Part shown: positions 1 to 5,124 of the stretch, in pieces
How positions within the stretch are numbered: the first letter of the stretch is position 1
Layout of the letters: the number at the start of each line of letters is the position of its first letter
NCBI GenBank assembly: GCA_023393575.1
Contig: JAEWKX010000407.1
Location: forward strand, 1 to 5,124
DNA length: 5,124 bases
Direction: 5' to 3'
Source of the DNA: Pseudomonadota bacterium
Lineage (GTDB): Bacteria; Pseudomonadota; Alphaproteobacteria; Rhizobiales; Rhizobiaceae
Notes under the pieces: generated by a model
What the model was told of the DNA's origin: nothing
Databases searched by the model: none
What the model saw: only the letters and a program-made list of their open reading frames with translations
Position numbers and translations under genes: made by a program

Positions 1-1304
1 AGGGCCGGCAGCGGCGATGTGGACAGGATGGGCGCGGAGACACGCCCTTCGAGGATGCGTACCGCGCCGGGCTTCAGGCGCGGCCCGGACTGTCCGTCGA
101 TCTCCGTCAGCGGCAGGAAGGAGGAGGCGAGCTGGTTGACGGCGTTGAGGGGGGGCGGCGCGGTCTGCCGCAAATCGCGGTTGACCAGGAGCACGCGCAG
201 CTTGTCGGAACTGCGAATGTCCTCGTGATTTGGCTGGACCACAGCGACGACCGGGGTATGGGTGGCCCTGATGAGCGTGAACGGGCGCAGGCGGAACCGT
301 TCCTGATCCTGTCGCAGCATCTCGTTCGTGGCGCGGATATCGCCGCAAAGATCGAAGGAGGACCGATCGCGCAGGCCTGCCAGCCCCAATCCGTCCCCAT
401 GCATCTGGTCGAGAGGCGTCGAGGCGCCGAACTCGAAGCCCATCGGCACCATCAGGCCGCTTCCGAAATAGGCCGCTAGCTTCAAGGCACGCAGCGCCTT
501 GCGCTGGAGCACCTCGCAGCTTTCGGTCCCGTGGGCGAGGCGTTTGCCGTAGGGAGGTTCGGGAAAGGCGACCTGATGCCCGAGGGCGCGTTGAGCCTCA
601 TGCTCCTCGGGGAGCCATCCCGACTGGAGATCCCACCAGGCGACGGACGAGAAACAGCCGTCGAAGCCGGCGCTGCGAAGACCCCGTCGGCGGTCGAAGC
701 CGGTGCCCGGCGTCCATGCAAGGAAAGCCGTCTCCGTCTTACGGGTTCTGGCCGCCTTGATCAGGGAGGCCCAGGCTTCCTCAGGCACCTGGTCGATGCC
801 GAGGCAGCGGAAGCCGGAAATGCCGGCATCGACCAGCGTAGCGATCCGCTGACGCCATTCCTCGAGATAGTGATAGGTGGCATCGCTGGGCGACAAATCG
901 AGAGGGTGGCTGCAGTTCGAAGCTGGAGAAACACGCGGGTCGGCGGCAATGCGATCGGCTCCGTGGTCCTCCTGTGCGACCCGGTCGATGACGAGATCGA
1001 GCATCAGACGAAGCTGGTATCTGCGGGCGAGCGACGCAAGGCGCGCGAGCGAGGAGGCCACATCCTCGCCAAGGCCGAGCGCAGCTTCCAGGCGATCGAA
1101 GCTTCGGGAGACAAAGACGCTTGAATTCCTGCCGCGCTGAAACAGGGGCGCTGTCAGAACCGCGTCGAAGCCAAGCGATTGCGCGTGCTCGAAGATCTCT
1201 TCCCAGGCATCATACCCCTTCAACTGAAGCGGGTGGGCGTAATAGATCCTGGGCGACTGGGCGAGACGGGAGACCGGAGCATTGAACGTCGGGATTGTAT
1301 TCAT
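1..1304 (-). CDS. glgE: GlgE-type alpha-1,4-glucan:maltose-1-phosphate maltosyltransferase, N-terminal pseudo-GH13 extension (3' end outside window)
   Basis: The first 434 codons are visible without a stop, and the gene continues past position 1. GlgE is a cytosolic GH13 enzyme that transfers maltose from maltose-1-phosphate to the non-reducing end of alpha-1,4-glucan. The visible part reads as a barrel-like GH13 fold: YYAHPL (21-26), GFDAVLTAPLFQRG (45-58), MLDLVIDRVA (101-110, replacing the usual D-x-V-x-N-H), GFRCLGIDQVP (164-174), FLAWTPG (194-200), GFDGCFSSVAWWD (213-225). The last two segments resemble GlgE's GFRCDAAYKVP and AETLG, but the nucleophile Asp is Leu168 and the acid Glu is Trp197, so this module looks inactive. 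Residues 368-420 look like a barrel-terminal beta domain leading towards the true GlgE part, which is inferred to lie outside the window. ATG 1304 is the first start after the in-frame TAG at 1374; AAGG lies 8 bases upstream. An EcfG-type promoter precedes it. Alternative: a stand-alone pseudo-amylase, if a stop follows soon after position 1. Confidence 0.82.
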   Translation of the reverse strand, partial: MNTIPTFNAPVSRLAQSPRIYYAHPLQLKGYDAWEEIFEHAQSLGFDAVLTAPLFQRGRNSSVFVSRSFDRLEAALGLGEDVASSLARLASLARRYQLRLMLDLVIDRVAQEDHGADRIAADPRVSPASNCSHPLDLSPSDATYHYLEEWRQRIATLVDAGISGFRCLGIDQVPEEAWASLIKAARTRKTETAFLAWTPGTGFDRRRGLRSAGFDGCFSSVAWWDLQSGWLPEEHEAQRALGHQVAFPEPPYGKRLAHGTESCEVLQRKALRALKLAAYFGSGLMVPMGFEFGASTPLDQMHGDGLGLAGLRDRSSFDLCGDIRATNEMLRQDQERFRLRPFTLIRATHTPVVAVVQPNHEDIRSSDKLRVLLVNRDLRQTAPPPLNAVNQLASSFLPLTEIDGQSGPRLKPGAVRILEGRVSAPILSTSPLPA

Positions 1305-1336
1305 CGCAGGGGCCTTGCGTTTGGCTTCGAGAGCTA

Positions 1337-1361
1337 AACGAGAAGGCTCCTGCGTTGTTCC
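1337..1361 (-). promoter_or_regulatory. EcfG/RpoE2-type general stress response promoter
   Basis: On the minus strand GGAAC (1361-1357) is followed by 16 bases and CGTT (1340-1337). This fits the alphaproteobacterial EcfG consensus GGAAC-N16/17-CGTT, equivalent to GGAAC-N18-TT for the Sinorhizobium RpoE2 regulon. It lies in the short gap between the DUF982 gene and glgE. Transcription would start near 1330, leaving a leader of about 25 bases before ATG 1304. Position, orientation and both boxes agree; that it is used is inferred. Confidence 0.65.
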
Positions 1362-1373
1362 AGACCGATCGGG

Positions 1374-1595
1374 CTACATCAATTGCGCCTCGGCGACGGC
1401 GTCCTTGAACTTTTCCCGCGCTACTTCAGCAGTCTCGCGACCGTCCAGCGCGGCCAGGCACGCGTAGCGCGCCTTTACAAACCTGGGTCCTTTGATGTTC
1501 GGCCAGCGGTGGTCCAGGAGATCCAGGGCCTCGTAGGCGCTGGAAACGGCGGTGACGCTGGTTTTCACCGGTCTCTGCCAAATGACGTTCTGCAT
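1374..1595 (-). CDS. DUF982 domain-containing small protein
   Basis: A 73-residue protein covering essentially a whole DUF982 domain, a family of unknown function of about 70-100 residues, abundant in rhizobia and their relatives. Recognisable positions are the N-terminal tryptophan followed by Pro-Val (W6, P9-V10), the WP pair (31-32), Y44-x-C46, the ALDGR stretch (49-53) and the AR pair (59-60) before an acidic/alanine-rich C-terminal helix. No signal peptide or membrane segment is seen, so it is probably cytosolic. ATG 1595 is chosen because GGGAGG sits five bases upstream (minus strand, 1606-1601) and the family begins close to this tryptophan; an in-frame GTG at 1694 would add 33 residues without family resemblance. 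It is divergent from the kinase gene and lies 69 bases upstream of glgE in the same orientation, so transcripts could run into glgE, although glgE has its own promoter. No function can be assigned. Confidence 0.83.
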   Translation of the reverse strand: MQNVIWQRPVKTSVTAVSSAYEALDLLDHRWPNIKGPRFVKARYACLAALDGRETAEVAREKFKDAVAEAQLM

Positions 1596-1600
1596 ATCAT

Positions 1601-1606
1601 CCTCCC
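1601..1606 (-). promoter_or_regulatory. Shine-Dalgarno site deciding the DUF982 start
   Basis: The minus strand reads GGGAGG followed by five bases and the ATG at 1595. This is a near-ideal ribosome binding site and supports the 73-residue form over a longer GTG-initiated form. Confidence 0.75.
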
Positions 1607-1787
1607 ATGATGTCTCAGGTCTGGCCGGATTGGCCGCGACGTCCAGCGAACGCCCAGGAGTTGCAGCAGTTGCACTGCCCTCGAAGTATAACACGGTGCC
1701 GAGGAGAACCTACGGTTTTCTTGCCGAAGCCATTGCACGTGAATTGTAGCTTCGCCTTGATTGGTTCTTCACACTATTCCCCTTGCT

Positions 1788-1796
1788 AAAAGGAGG
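1788..1796 (+). promoter_or_regulatory. Strong Shine-Dalgarno-like sequence without a well-spaced start codon
   Basis: AAAAGGAGG on the plus strand is close to fully complementary to the 16S rRNA 3' end. No ATG, GTG or TTG follows at 4-10 bases. The next ATG (1813) is 16 bases away in a frame that overlaps the kinase gene and gives a protein resembling nothing I know. The kinase ATG at 1865 is 68 bases downstream. It may be chance, a relic, or the site of a short leader peptide. Confidence 0.3.
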
Positions 1797-1819
1797 CTTT
1801 CCATCCGACCACATGGCAA

Positions 1820-1847
1820 TTGTCATAGCGAAGGGAACGTCTATAAC
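1820..1847 (+). promoter_or_regulatory. Possible sigma70-like promoter for the hybrid kinase gene
   Basis: TTGTCA (1820-1825) and TATAAC (1842-1847) each match the sigma70 consensus at five of six positions and are separated by 16 bases. Transcription would begin near 1854, only about 11 bases before ATG 1865, giving a leaderless-like or very short-leader message. The spacer is one base shorter than ideal, and housekeeping promoters in this group are often weaker matches than this, so it is only a candidate. Confidence 0.35.
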
Positions 1848-1854
1848 CGGTTCC
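1834..1854. repeat. Inverted repeat GGAAC-N11-GTTCC around the candidate -10 box
   Basis: GGAAC (1834-1838) and GTTCC (1850-1854) are perfect five-base inverted arms separated by 11 bases. The interval contains the TATAAC candidate -10 box and overlaps the ACCGGT palindrome (1846-1851). The geometry would suit an operator for a dimeric regulator. Both arms also resemble an EcfG -35 box, but no CGTT lies at the correct distance on either strand. Confidence 0.35.
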
Positions 1855-1864
1855 TGTATTTTGC

Positions 1865-4795
1865 ATGGGAATGGGTATGTTTCGCCGCGCAGGTTTGTCC
1901 GATATCGATATCAATCAGTTGTTCAACCTCTCGCCGAACCCGTACGTCCTGTTGGACCGGGACCTTCGTATCGCCGGGATGAACCGCGCCTATCTCGCCG
2001 CAACCATGCGCCGGGAGAACGATATCCTCGGCCAGAAGATGTTCGAGGTTTTTCCGAGCGACCCGGATTCGCCGTCGGGACGGCTGTTGCGGCAGTCATT
2101 TGCGAAGGTCTTCGAACTCGGCGAGATCGATAACCTGCCACTTTTGCTATATCCGATCTCGGCTCCCGACGGAACTATGGAGAATCGCTACTGGAGTGCA
2201 ACGCATACGCCGATAAAAAATGCGGTTGGCGAGGTTGCGTTCGTGCTTCAGCATACGGTGGATGTCACGGAGCTACAGCATCTGCGCCAGGCAAGTGGCG
2301 GAGACAGCTGGAAGATGCAGACGGACCTGCTGCGCCGCGCCGACGCCGTTCAGGGAAAGAACCAGGTGCTCGGCGAGGAACGCGAATATCTCCGCAACCT
2401 CTTCGAGCAGGCGCCCGGCTTCATGGCGGTCCTGCAGGAGCCGGAGCATATCTTTACCATCGCCAATCGCGCATTCCGGGAACTGGTCGGGCGCGATGAT
2501 CTGATCGGAAAGCCGGTTCGGGGAGCCTTGCCGGATATAGCGGGACAGGGTTTCTACGAGTTGCTGGACGAGGTCTATGCGACAGGTGTGTCCTATGCCG
2601 CCAATGGGGCCAAGATCATCCTCGAAGGGGGCGACGGCAAGGACGCCGAGGAACACTACCTTGATTTTGTCTATCAGCCTATTCGCGATGCAACCGGTCG
2701 TGTTACCGGCATCTTCGTCCAGGGTCATGACGTCACCGCTCTGAGGCAGGCGCAGGAAATGGCCAAGGCGAGCGAAAGCCGTTTCCGGACGCTCGCCCAA
2801 TCCCTTCCCAATCAGGTGTGGACCGCCAAACCTAACGGGGAGGTGGAATGGTGCAATGACCAGGTCTATCGCTACAGCGGCCTGGACAAGATCTTCTTCG
2901 ATGCGGCCACGCGATCGGGGATGATCCATCCTGACGATGCCGATGCCGTGAGCCGGCATTGGCAGGACTGTCTACGAACCGGCCGCTTCTTCGAAGCTGA
3001 GATGCGGCTCCGGCGGCACGAAGGAAGCTATCGGTGGTTCATCAGTCGTGCTGTGCCGCTGACGAACAGCGATGGGGACATTATTCTCTGGGTCGCCACG
3101 AATACCGATATCGAGGAGCAGAAGAAGACCGAGTCGCAGCTCGAATATCTGGCTGAATCGCTGGAGCAGACCGTCGAGGCCCGCACCCTGGAACTGGAGC
3201 GAACTCAGGAAGCCTTGCGACAGAGCCAGAAGATGGAGGCGATCGGCAACCTCGCCGGAGGCATCGCGCATGATTTCAACAACCTCCTGCAGGTTATCAC
3301 AGGTAACCTGCAGCTTCTCGGCCGTGACATCTCCGGCAACGAGGCTGCCGAGCGGCGGGTAAGCAGTGCGCTTGCCGGGGCCGCGCGCGGCGCCCGGCTC
3401 GCCTCGCAGCTCCTCTCCTTCGGCCGTCGGCAGCCGCTGGAGCCCAAGGTCATCAATCTCAGTCGCCTGATCCGCGAAATGGACCACCTGCTGCGACGCA
3501 GCCTGGGCGAGGCGATCGAGATCGACACCATCGTCGGCGGAGGGTTGTGGAACACCCTGGTCGATCCGAGCAATGTCGAGAACGCGCTGCTCAATCTGGC
3601 GATCAACGCCCGTGATGCCATGGACGGGCAGGGCAAGCTGACGATCGAGTTGGGCAATGCCTTCCTGGACGACGAATATGCGCGCAATGCCTATGACGTG
3701 AAGGCCGGTCAGTACGTCATGCTCGCCGTCAGCGATACCGGTTGCGGGATGACGGTCGACATCCTGGAGAAGGTCTTCGATCCGTTCTTCACCACCAAGC
3801 CTGATGGCAAGGGTACCGGGCTCGGCCTCTCAATGGTCTACGGCTTCGTCAAGCAGTCGGGTGGCCATATCAAGATCTACAGCGAGCCGGGCAACGGCAC
3901 GACGGTCCGCATCTACCTGCCCCGCTCCCTCGAGGCGGAAGACGTCGTGACCGACGCACTTGCGGGGCCGGTCACCGGTGGGTCCGAGACGGTGCTGGTC
4001 GTCGAGGATGACGAGGCGGTGCGGGAAGTGACCGTCGCGCTTCTGACGGAGCTGGGCTACAAGGTCCTCAAGGCGAAGGATGCAGACAGCGCGCTTGCGA
4101 TCATCGAAAGCGGCGCACCGATCGACCTTCTCTTCACCGATGTGGTCATGCCCGGCCGCCTGAAGAGCCGTGACCTTGCGCGCAAGGCAACGGAACGGCT
4201 TCCGATGCTGGGCGTGCTCTTCACATCCGGGTATACGGAGAACTCGATCGTCCACGGCGGTCGGCTCGATCCGGGGGTAAACCTCCTCAGCAAGCCCTAT
4301 ACCCGTGAGGCGCTGGCCCGGAAGATCCGACAGGCGATCGAATTGGAGCGGGGAAAACAGGACGGTGGCATCGGACCAGCGATGCCGGCCGGTACCCAGG
4401 ACAGGCAGGAGCGATCCCTGCCGATCACGGTGCTCCTGTGCGAGGATGAAGCGCTGATCCGCATATCGACGGCGGACTTCCTGCAGGACGCGGGGATGAA
4501 CGTGGTGGAGGCCGGCACGGCGATGGAGGCACTTTCGGCCGCCGAAAGCCATCCGATCGACATCCTCGTCGCGGATGTGCATTTGCCGGATATGAGCGGG
4601 TTGCAACTGACACTGAAGCTGAGAGAAACGCTGCCGACCTTGCCGGTGATCTTCGCCACGGGTGATCGCAGCGTGCCAGGCTCGGAGGAGCTTGAGCAGG
4701 CGGCCCTGATCACCAAACCCTATGACTATGACGTCCTGGCGAGCCGCATCAGCGCGATGGTGACGCCGCGACCCGATGGCGCCTCATCATCTTGA
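1865..4795 (+). CDS. Soluble hybrid sensor histidine kinase: PAS-PAS-PAS-HisKA-HATPase-REC-REC
   Basis: A 976-residue complete protein without a signal peptide or membrane segments, so a cytosolic sensor that autophosphorylates on histidine and passes phosphate to its own receivers. Domains: PAS1 about 15-137 (PAS_4-like, with [14 protein letters not shown]); a short helical linker; PAS2 about 175-293; PAS3 about 303-420 with a PAC-like [10 protein letters not shown]; a helical linker rich in Glu, Leu and Gln (418-456); HisKA 457-525 with GGIAHDFNN, phospho-acceptor His469; HATPase 568-687 with N-box NARDAMD (N581), G1 DTGCGM (624-629), F-box DPFFTTK and G2 [12 protein letters not shown]1 708-825 (D715/D716, phospho-Asp759, S788, K810); REC2 853-967 (E860/D861, phospho-Asp904, T932, K951). 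All kinase and receiver residues are present; in REC1 the usual Gly after the MP loop is Ser768. No LOV cysteine motif is seen, so the signal is unknown. ATGs lie at 1865, 1871 and 1877; an upstream in-frame TAA at 1844 excludes longer forms, and 1877 has the best ribosome site. No partner regulator is adjacent. Confidence 0.96.
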   Translation: MGMGMFRRAGLSDIDINQLFNLSPNPYVLLDRDLRIAGMNRAYLAATMRRENDILGQKMFEVFPSDPDSPSGRLLRQSFAKVFELGEIDNLPLLLYPISAPDGTMENRYWSATHTPIKNAVGEVAFVLQHTVDVTELQHLRQASGGDSWKMQTDLLRRADAVQGKNQVLGEEREYLRNLFEQAPGFMAVLQEPEHIFTIANRAFRELVGRDDLIGKPVRGALPDIAGQGFYELLDEVYATGVSYAANGAKIILEGGDGKDAEEHYLDFVYQPIRDATGRVTGIFVQGHDVTALRQAQEMAKASESRFRTLAQSLPNQVWTAKPNGEVEWCNDQVYRYSGLDKIFFDAATRSGMIHPDDADAVSRHWQDCLRTGRFFEAEMRLRRHEGSYRWFISRAVPLTNSDGDIILWVATNTDIEEQKKTESQLEYLAESLEQTVEARTLELERTQEALRQSQKMEAIGNLAGGIAHDFNNLLQVITGNLQLLGRDISGNEAAERRVSSALAGAARGARLASQLLSFGRRQPLEPKVINLSRLIREMDHLLRRSLGEAIEIDTIVGGGLWNTLVDPSNVENALLNLAINARDAMDGQGKLTIELGNAFLDDEYARNAYDVKAGQYVMLAVSDTGCGMTVDILEKVFDPFFTTKPDGKGTGLGLSMVYGFVKQSGGHIKIYSEPGNGTTVRIYLPRSLEAEDVVTDALAGPVTGGSETVLVVEDDEAVREVTVALLTELGYKVLKAKDADSALAIIESGAPIDLLFTDVVMPGRLKSRDLARKATERLPMLGVLFTSGYTENSIVHGGRLDPGVNLLSKPYTREALARKIRQAIELERGKQDGGIGPAMPAGTQDRQERSLPITVLLCEDEALIRISTADFLQDAGMNVVEAGTAMEALSAAESHPIDILVADVHLPDMSGLQLTLKLRETLPTLPVIFATGDRSVPGSEELEQAALITKPYDYDVLASRISAMVTPRPDGASSS
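3287..3313. repeat. Perfect 10-base inverted repeat inside the kinase gene
   Basis: CTGCAGGTTA (3287-3296) and TAACCTGCAG (3304-3313) are exact reverse complements with a seven-base loop. They lie within the HisKA codons just after the H-box, encoding [11 protein letters not shown]. Both arms contain the palindrome CTGCAG, because Leu-Gln is encoded twice by CTG-CAG. In mRNA it would form a stable hairpin. The repeat is plain in the sequence; any role is unproven. Confidence 0.5.
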
Positions 4796-4802
4796 GGTGG
4801 CT

Positions 4803-4837
4803 CGGGCAGGCGGGAGTTCAGATGCGGCTGCCCGCCT
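4803..4837. terminator. Possible bidirectional terminator between convergent genes
   Basis: CGGGCAG (4803-4809) pairs with CTGCCCG (4828-4834) over seven bases. Alternatively AGGCGGG (4808-4814) pairs with CCCGCCT (4831-4837) over seven bases. The two stems exclude each other. They begin eight bases after the kinase stop and run into the last codons of the convergent AGE-family gene. No T-tract follows on either strand, so intrinsic termination is uncertain. Confidence 0.35.
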
Positions 4838-5124
4838 CCTGAATCACACGGGTCAAGCTTCCCGTTGCCGGGAAGAGCGGGATGAGGCAGGCCTGCAGCG
4901 CGTGATAGATGTCGCCCTTTCCGGGAAAGAGGCTATGCGCCGGCACGAGGTCCTCCGTCAGCTCCTCATGCCAGCCGCCGTTCTTGTGATCGATGAACCG
5001 GTTGGCGATGGTGCTCCAGACCAGCCGGTAGCTGTCTTCGTAGAAATCGGCGGCGGGCAGGTGTTCGTTGAGAAAGTGCGCGGCTCCCACGGCTTCGCAC
5101 ATCGCCCACCACAGCTTGTTGGAC
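4818..5124 (-). CDS. AGE-family (N-acylglucosamine 2-epimerase-like) sugar epimerase/isomerase, C-terminal fragment
   Basis: Only the last 101 residues are visible; the 5' part lies beyond the right edge. Reading continues upstream of the ATG at 5102 as SNKLWWA, so that ATG is internal. Members of the family are usually about 380-420 residues with an (alpha/alpha)6 barrel, and epimerise or isomerise sugars such as N-acetylglucosamine, mannose/fructose or sulfoquinovose. The fragment has the late-barrel features: KLWWAMCEAVGAA (helix start), FIDHKNGGWHEEL (44-55 of the fragment) and KGDIYHALQACLIP (69-82). His74 of the fragment sits where I recall a conserved catalytic histidine. The HEEL and DIYHALQA segments look more like the YihS/mannose isomerase branch than renin-binding-protein epimerases, but the substrate cannot be fixed from the tail. 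It is convergent with the kinase gene, with 22 bases between the stops. Confidence 0.87.
   Translation of the reverse strand, partial: SNKLWWAMCEAVGAAHFLNEHLPAADFYEDSYRLVWSTIANRFIDHKNGGWHEELTEDLVPAHSLFPGKGDIYHALQACLIPLFPATGSLTRVIQEAGSRI

Noticed and set aside
531..1124. A 197-codon plus-strand open frame, with several shorter ones, across the left region
   Set aside because: It is antisense to glgE, whose frame is fully open over 434 codons with clear GH13-like motifs. The plus-strand product resembles no family I know and is explained by high GC content.
1661..1676. Short direct repeat GTTGCA...GTTGCA upstream of the DUF982 gene
   Set aside because: Only two short copies nine bases apart, with no further structure; compatible with chance.
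1685..1690. TATACT on the minus strand as a -10 box for the DUF982 gene
   Set aside because: No acceptable -35 hexamer is found 16-18 bases upstream, so I could not support a promoter from this alone.
1834..1860. EcfG-type promoter for the kinase starting at GGAAC 1834
   Set aside because: No CGTT or suitable TT follows at 16-19 bases, and the start codon would be too close.
1783..2133. A 116-codon plus-strand open frame starting beside the strong Shine-Dalgarno sequence
   Set aside because: Its start overlaps the ribosome-like site and the internal ATG at 1813 is too far from it. Most of the frame overlaps the kinase in another phase, and the product shows no recognisable domain.
2273..2959. 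A 228-codon minus-strand open frame within the kinase gene
   Set aside because: It lies wholly antisense to PAS-encoding sequence and shows no domain motifs or convincing ribosome site; a GC-driven shadow frame.
3830..4606. A 258-codon minus-strand open frame within the kinase gene
   Set aside because: It is antisense to the HATPase and receiver codons, and its composition (rich in Arg, His and Asp) is typical of a mirror frame rather than a real protein.

Overview
The window looks like a chromosomal or chromid segment from an alphaproteobacterium, most likely of the Rhizobiaceae. The clues are high GC, a DUF982 small protein, a GlgE with the long N-terminal extension I associate with rhizobia, a GGAAC-N16-CGTT promoter of the EcfG/RpoE2 general-stress type, and a soluble multi-PAS hybrid kinase ending in two receiver domains. 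I cannot name a genus.

Layout. Positions 1-1304 (minus) hold the first 434 codons of a GlgE-type maltosyltransferase whose 3' part lies beyond position 1. The 69-base gap 1305-1373 carries a good EcfG-type stress promoter reading into it. Positions 1374-1595 (minus) hold a 73-residue DUF982 protein. The 269-base divergent intergenic region 1596-1864 contains a possible sigma70-like promoter bracketed by a short inverted repeat, plus a strong Shine-Dalgarno-like sequence with no well-placed start. Positions 1865-4795 (plus) hold a 976-residue cytosolic hybrid histidine kinase (PAS-PAS-PAS-HisKA-HATPase-REC-REC). After 22 bases, the 3' end of a convergent AGE-family sugar epimerase/isomerase gene runs off the right edge (4818-5124, minus).

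How the parts may fit. GlgE extends alpha-1,4-glucan from maltose-1-phosphate, a route linking trehalose to storage glucan, and the stress promoter suggests induction under general stress. The AGE-family protein is another sugar-handling enzyme. The kinase is an orphan here: no separate response regulator or DNA-binding partner is visible, so any control of its carbohydrate neighbours is inference. I see no mobile element, CRISPR array, tRNA or rRNA, and no clearly new multi-gene system. The most interesting points are the apparently dead GH13 module fused in front of GlgE, its stress promoter, and some unexplained DNA structure around and inside the kinase gene.
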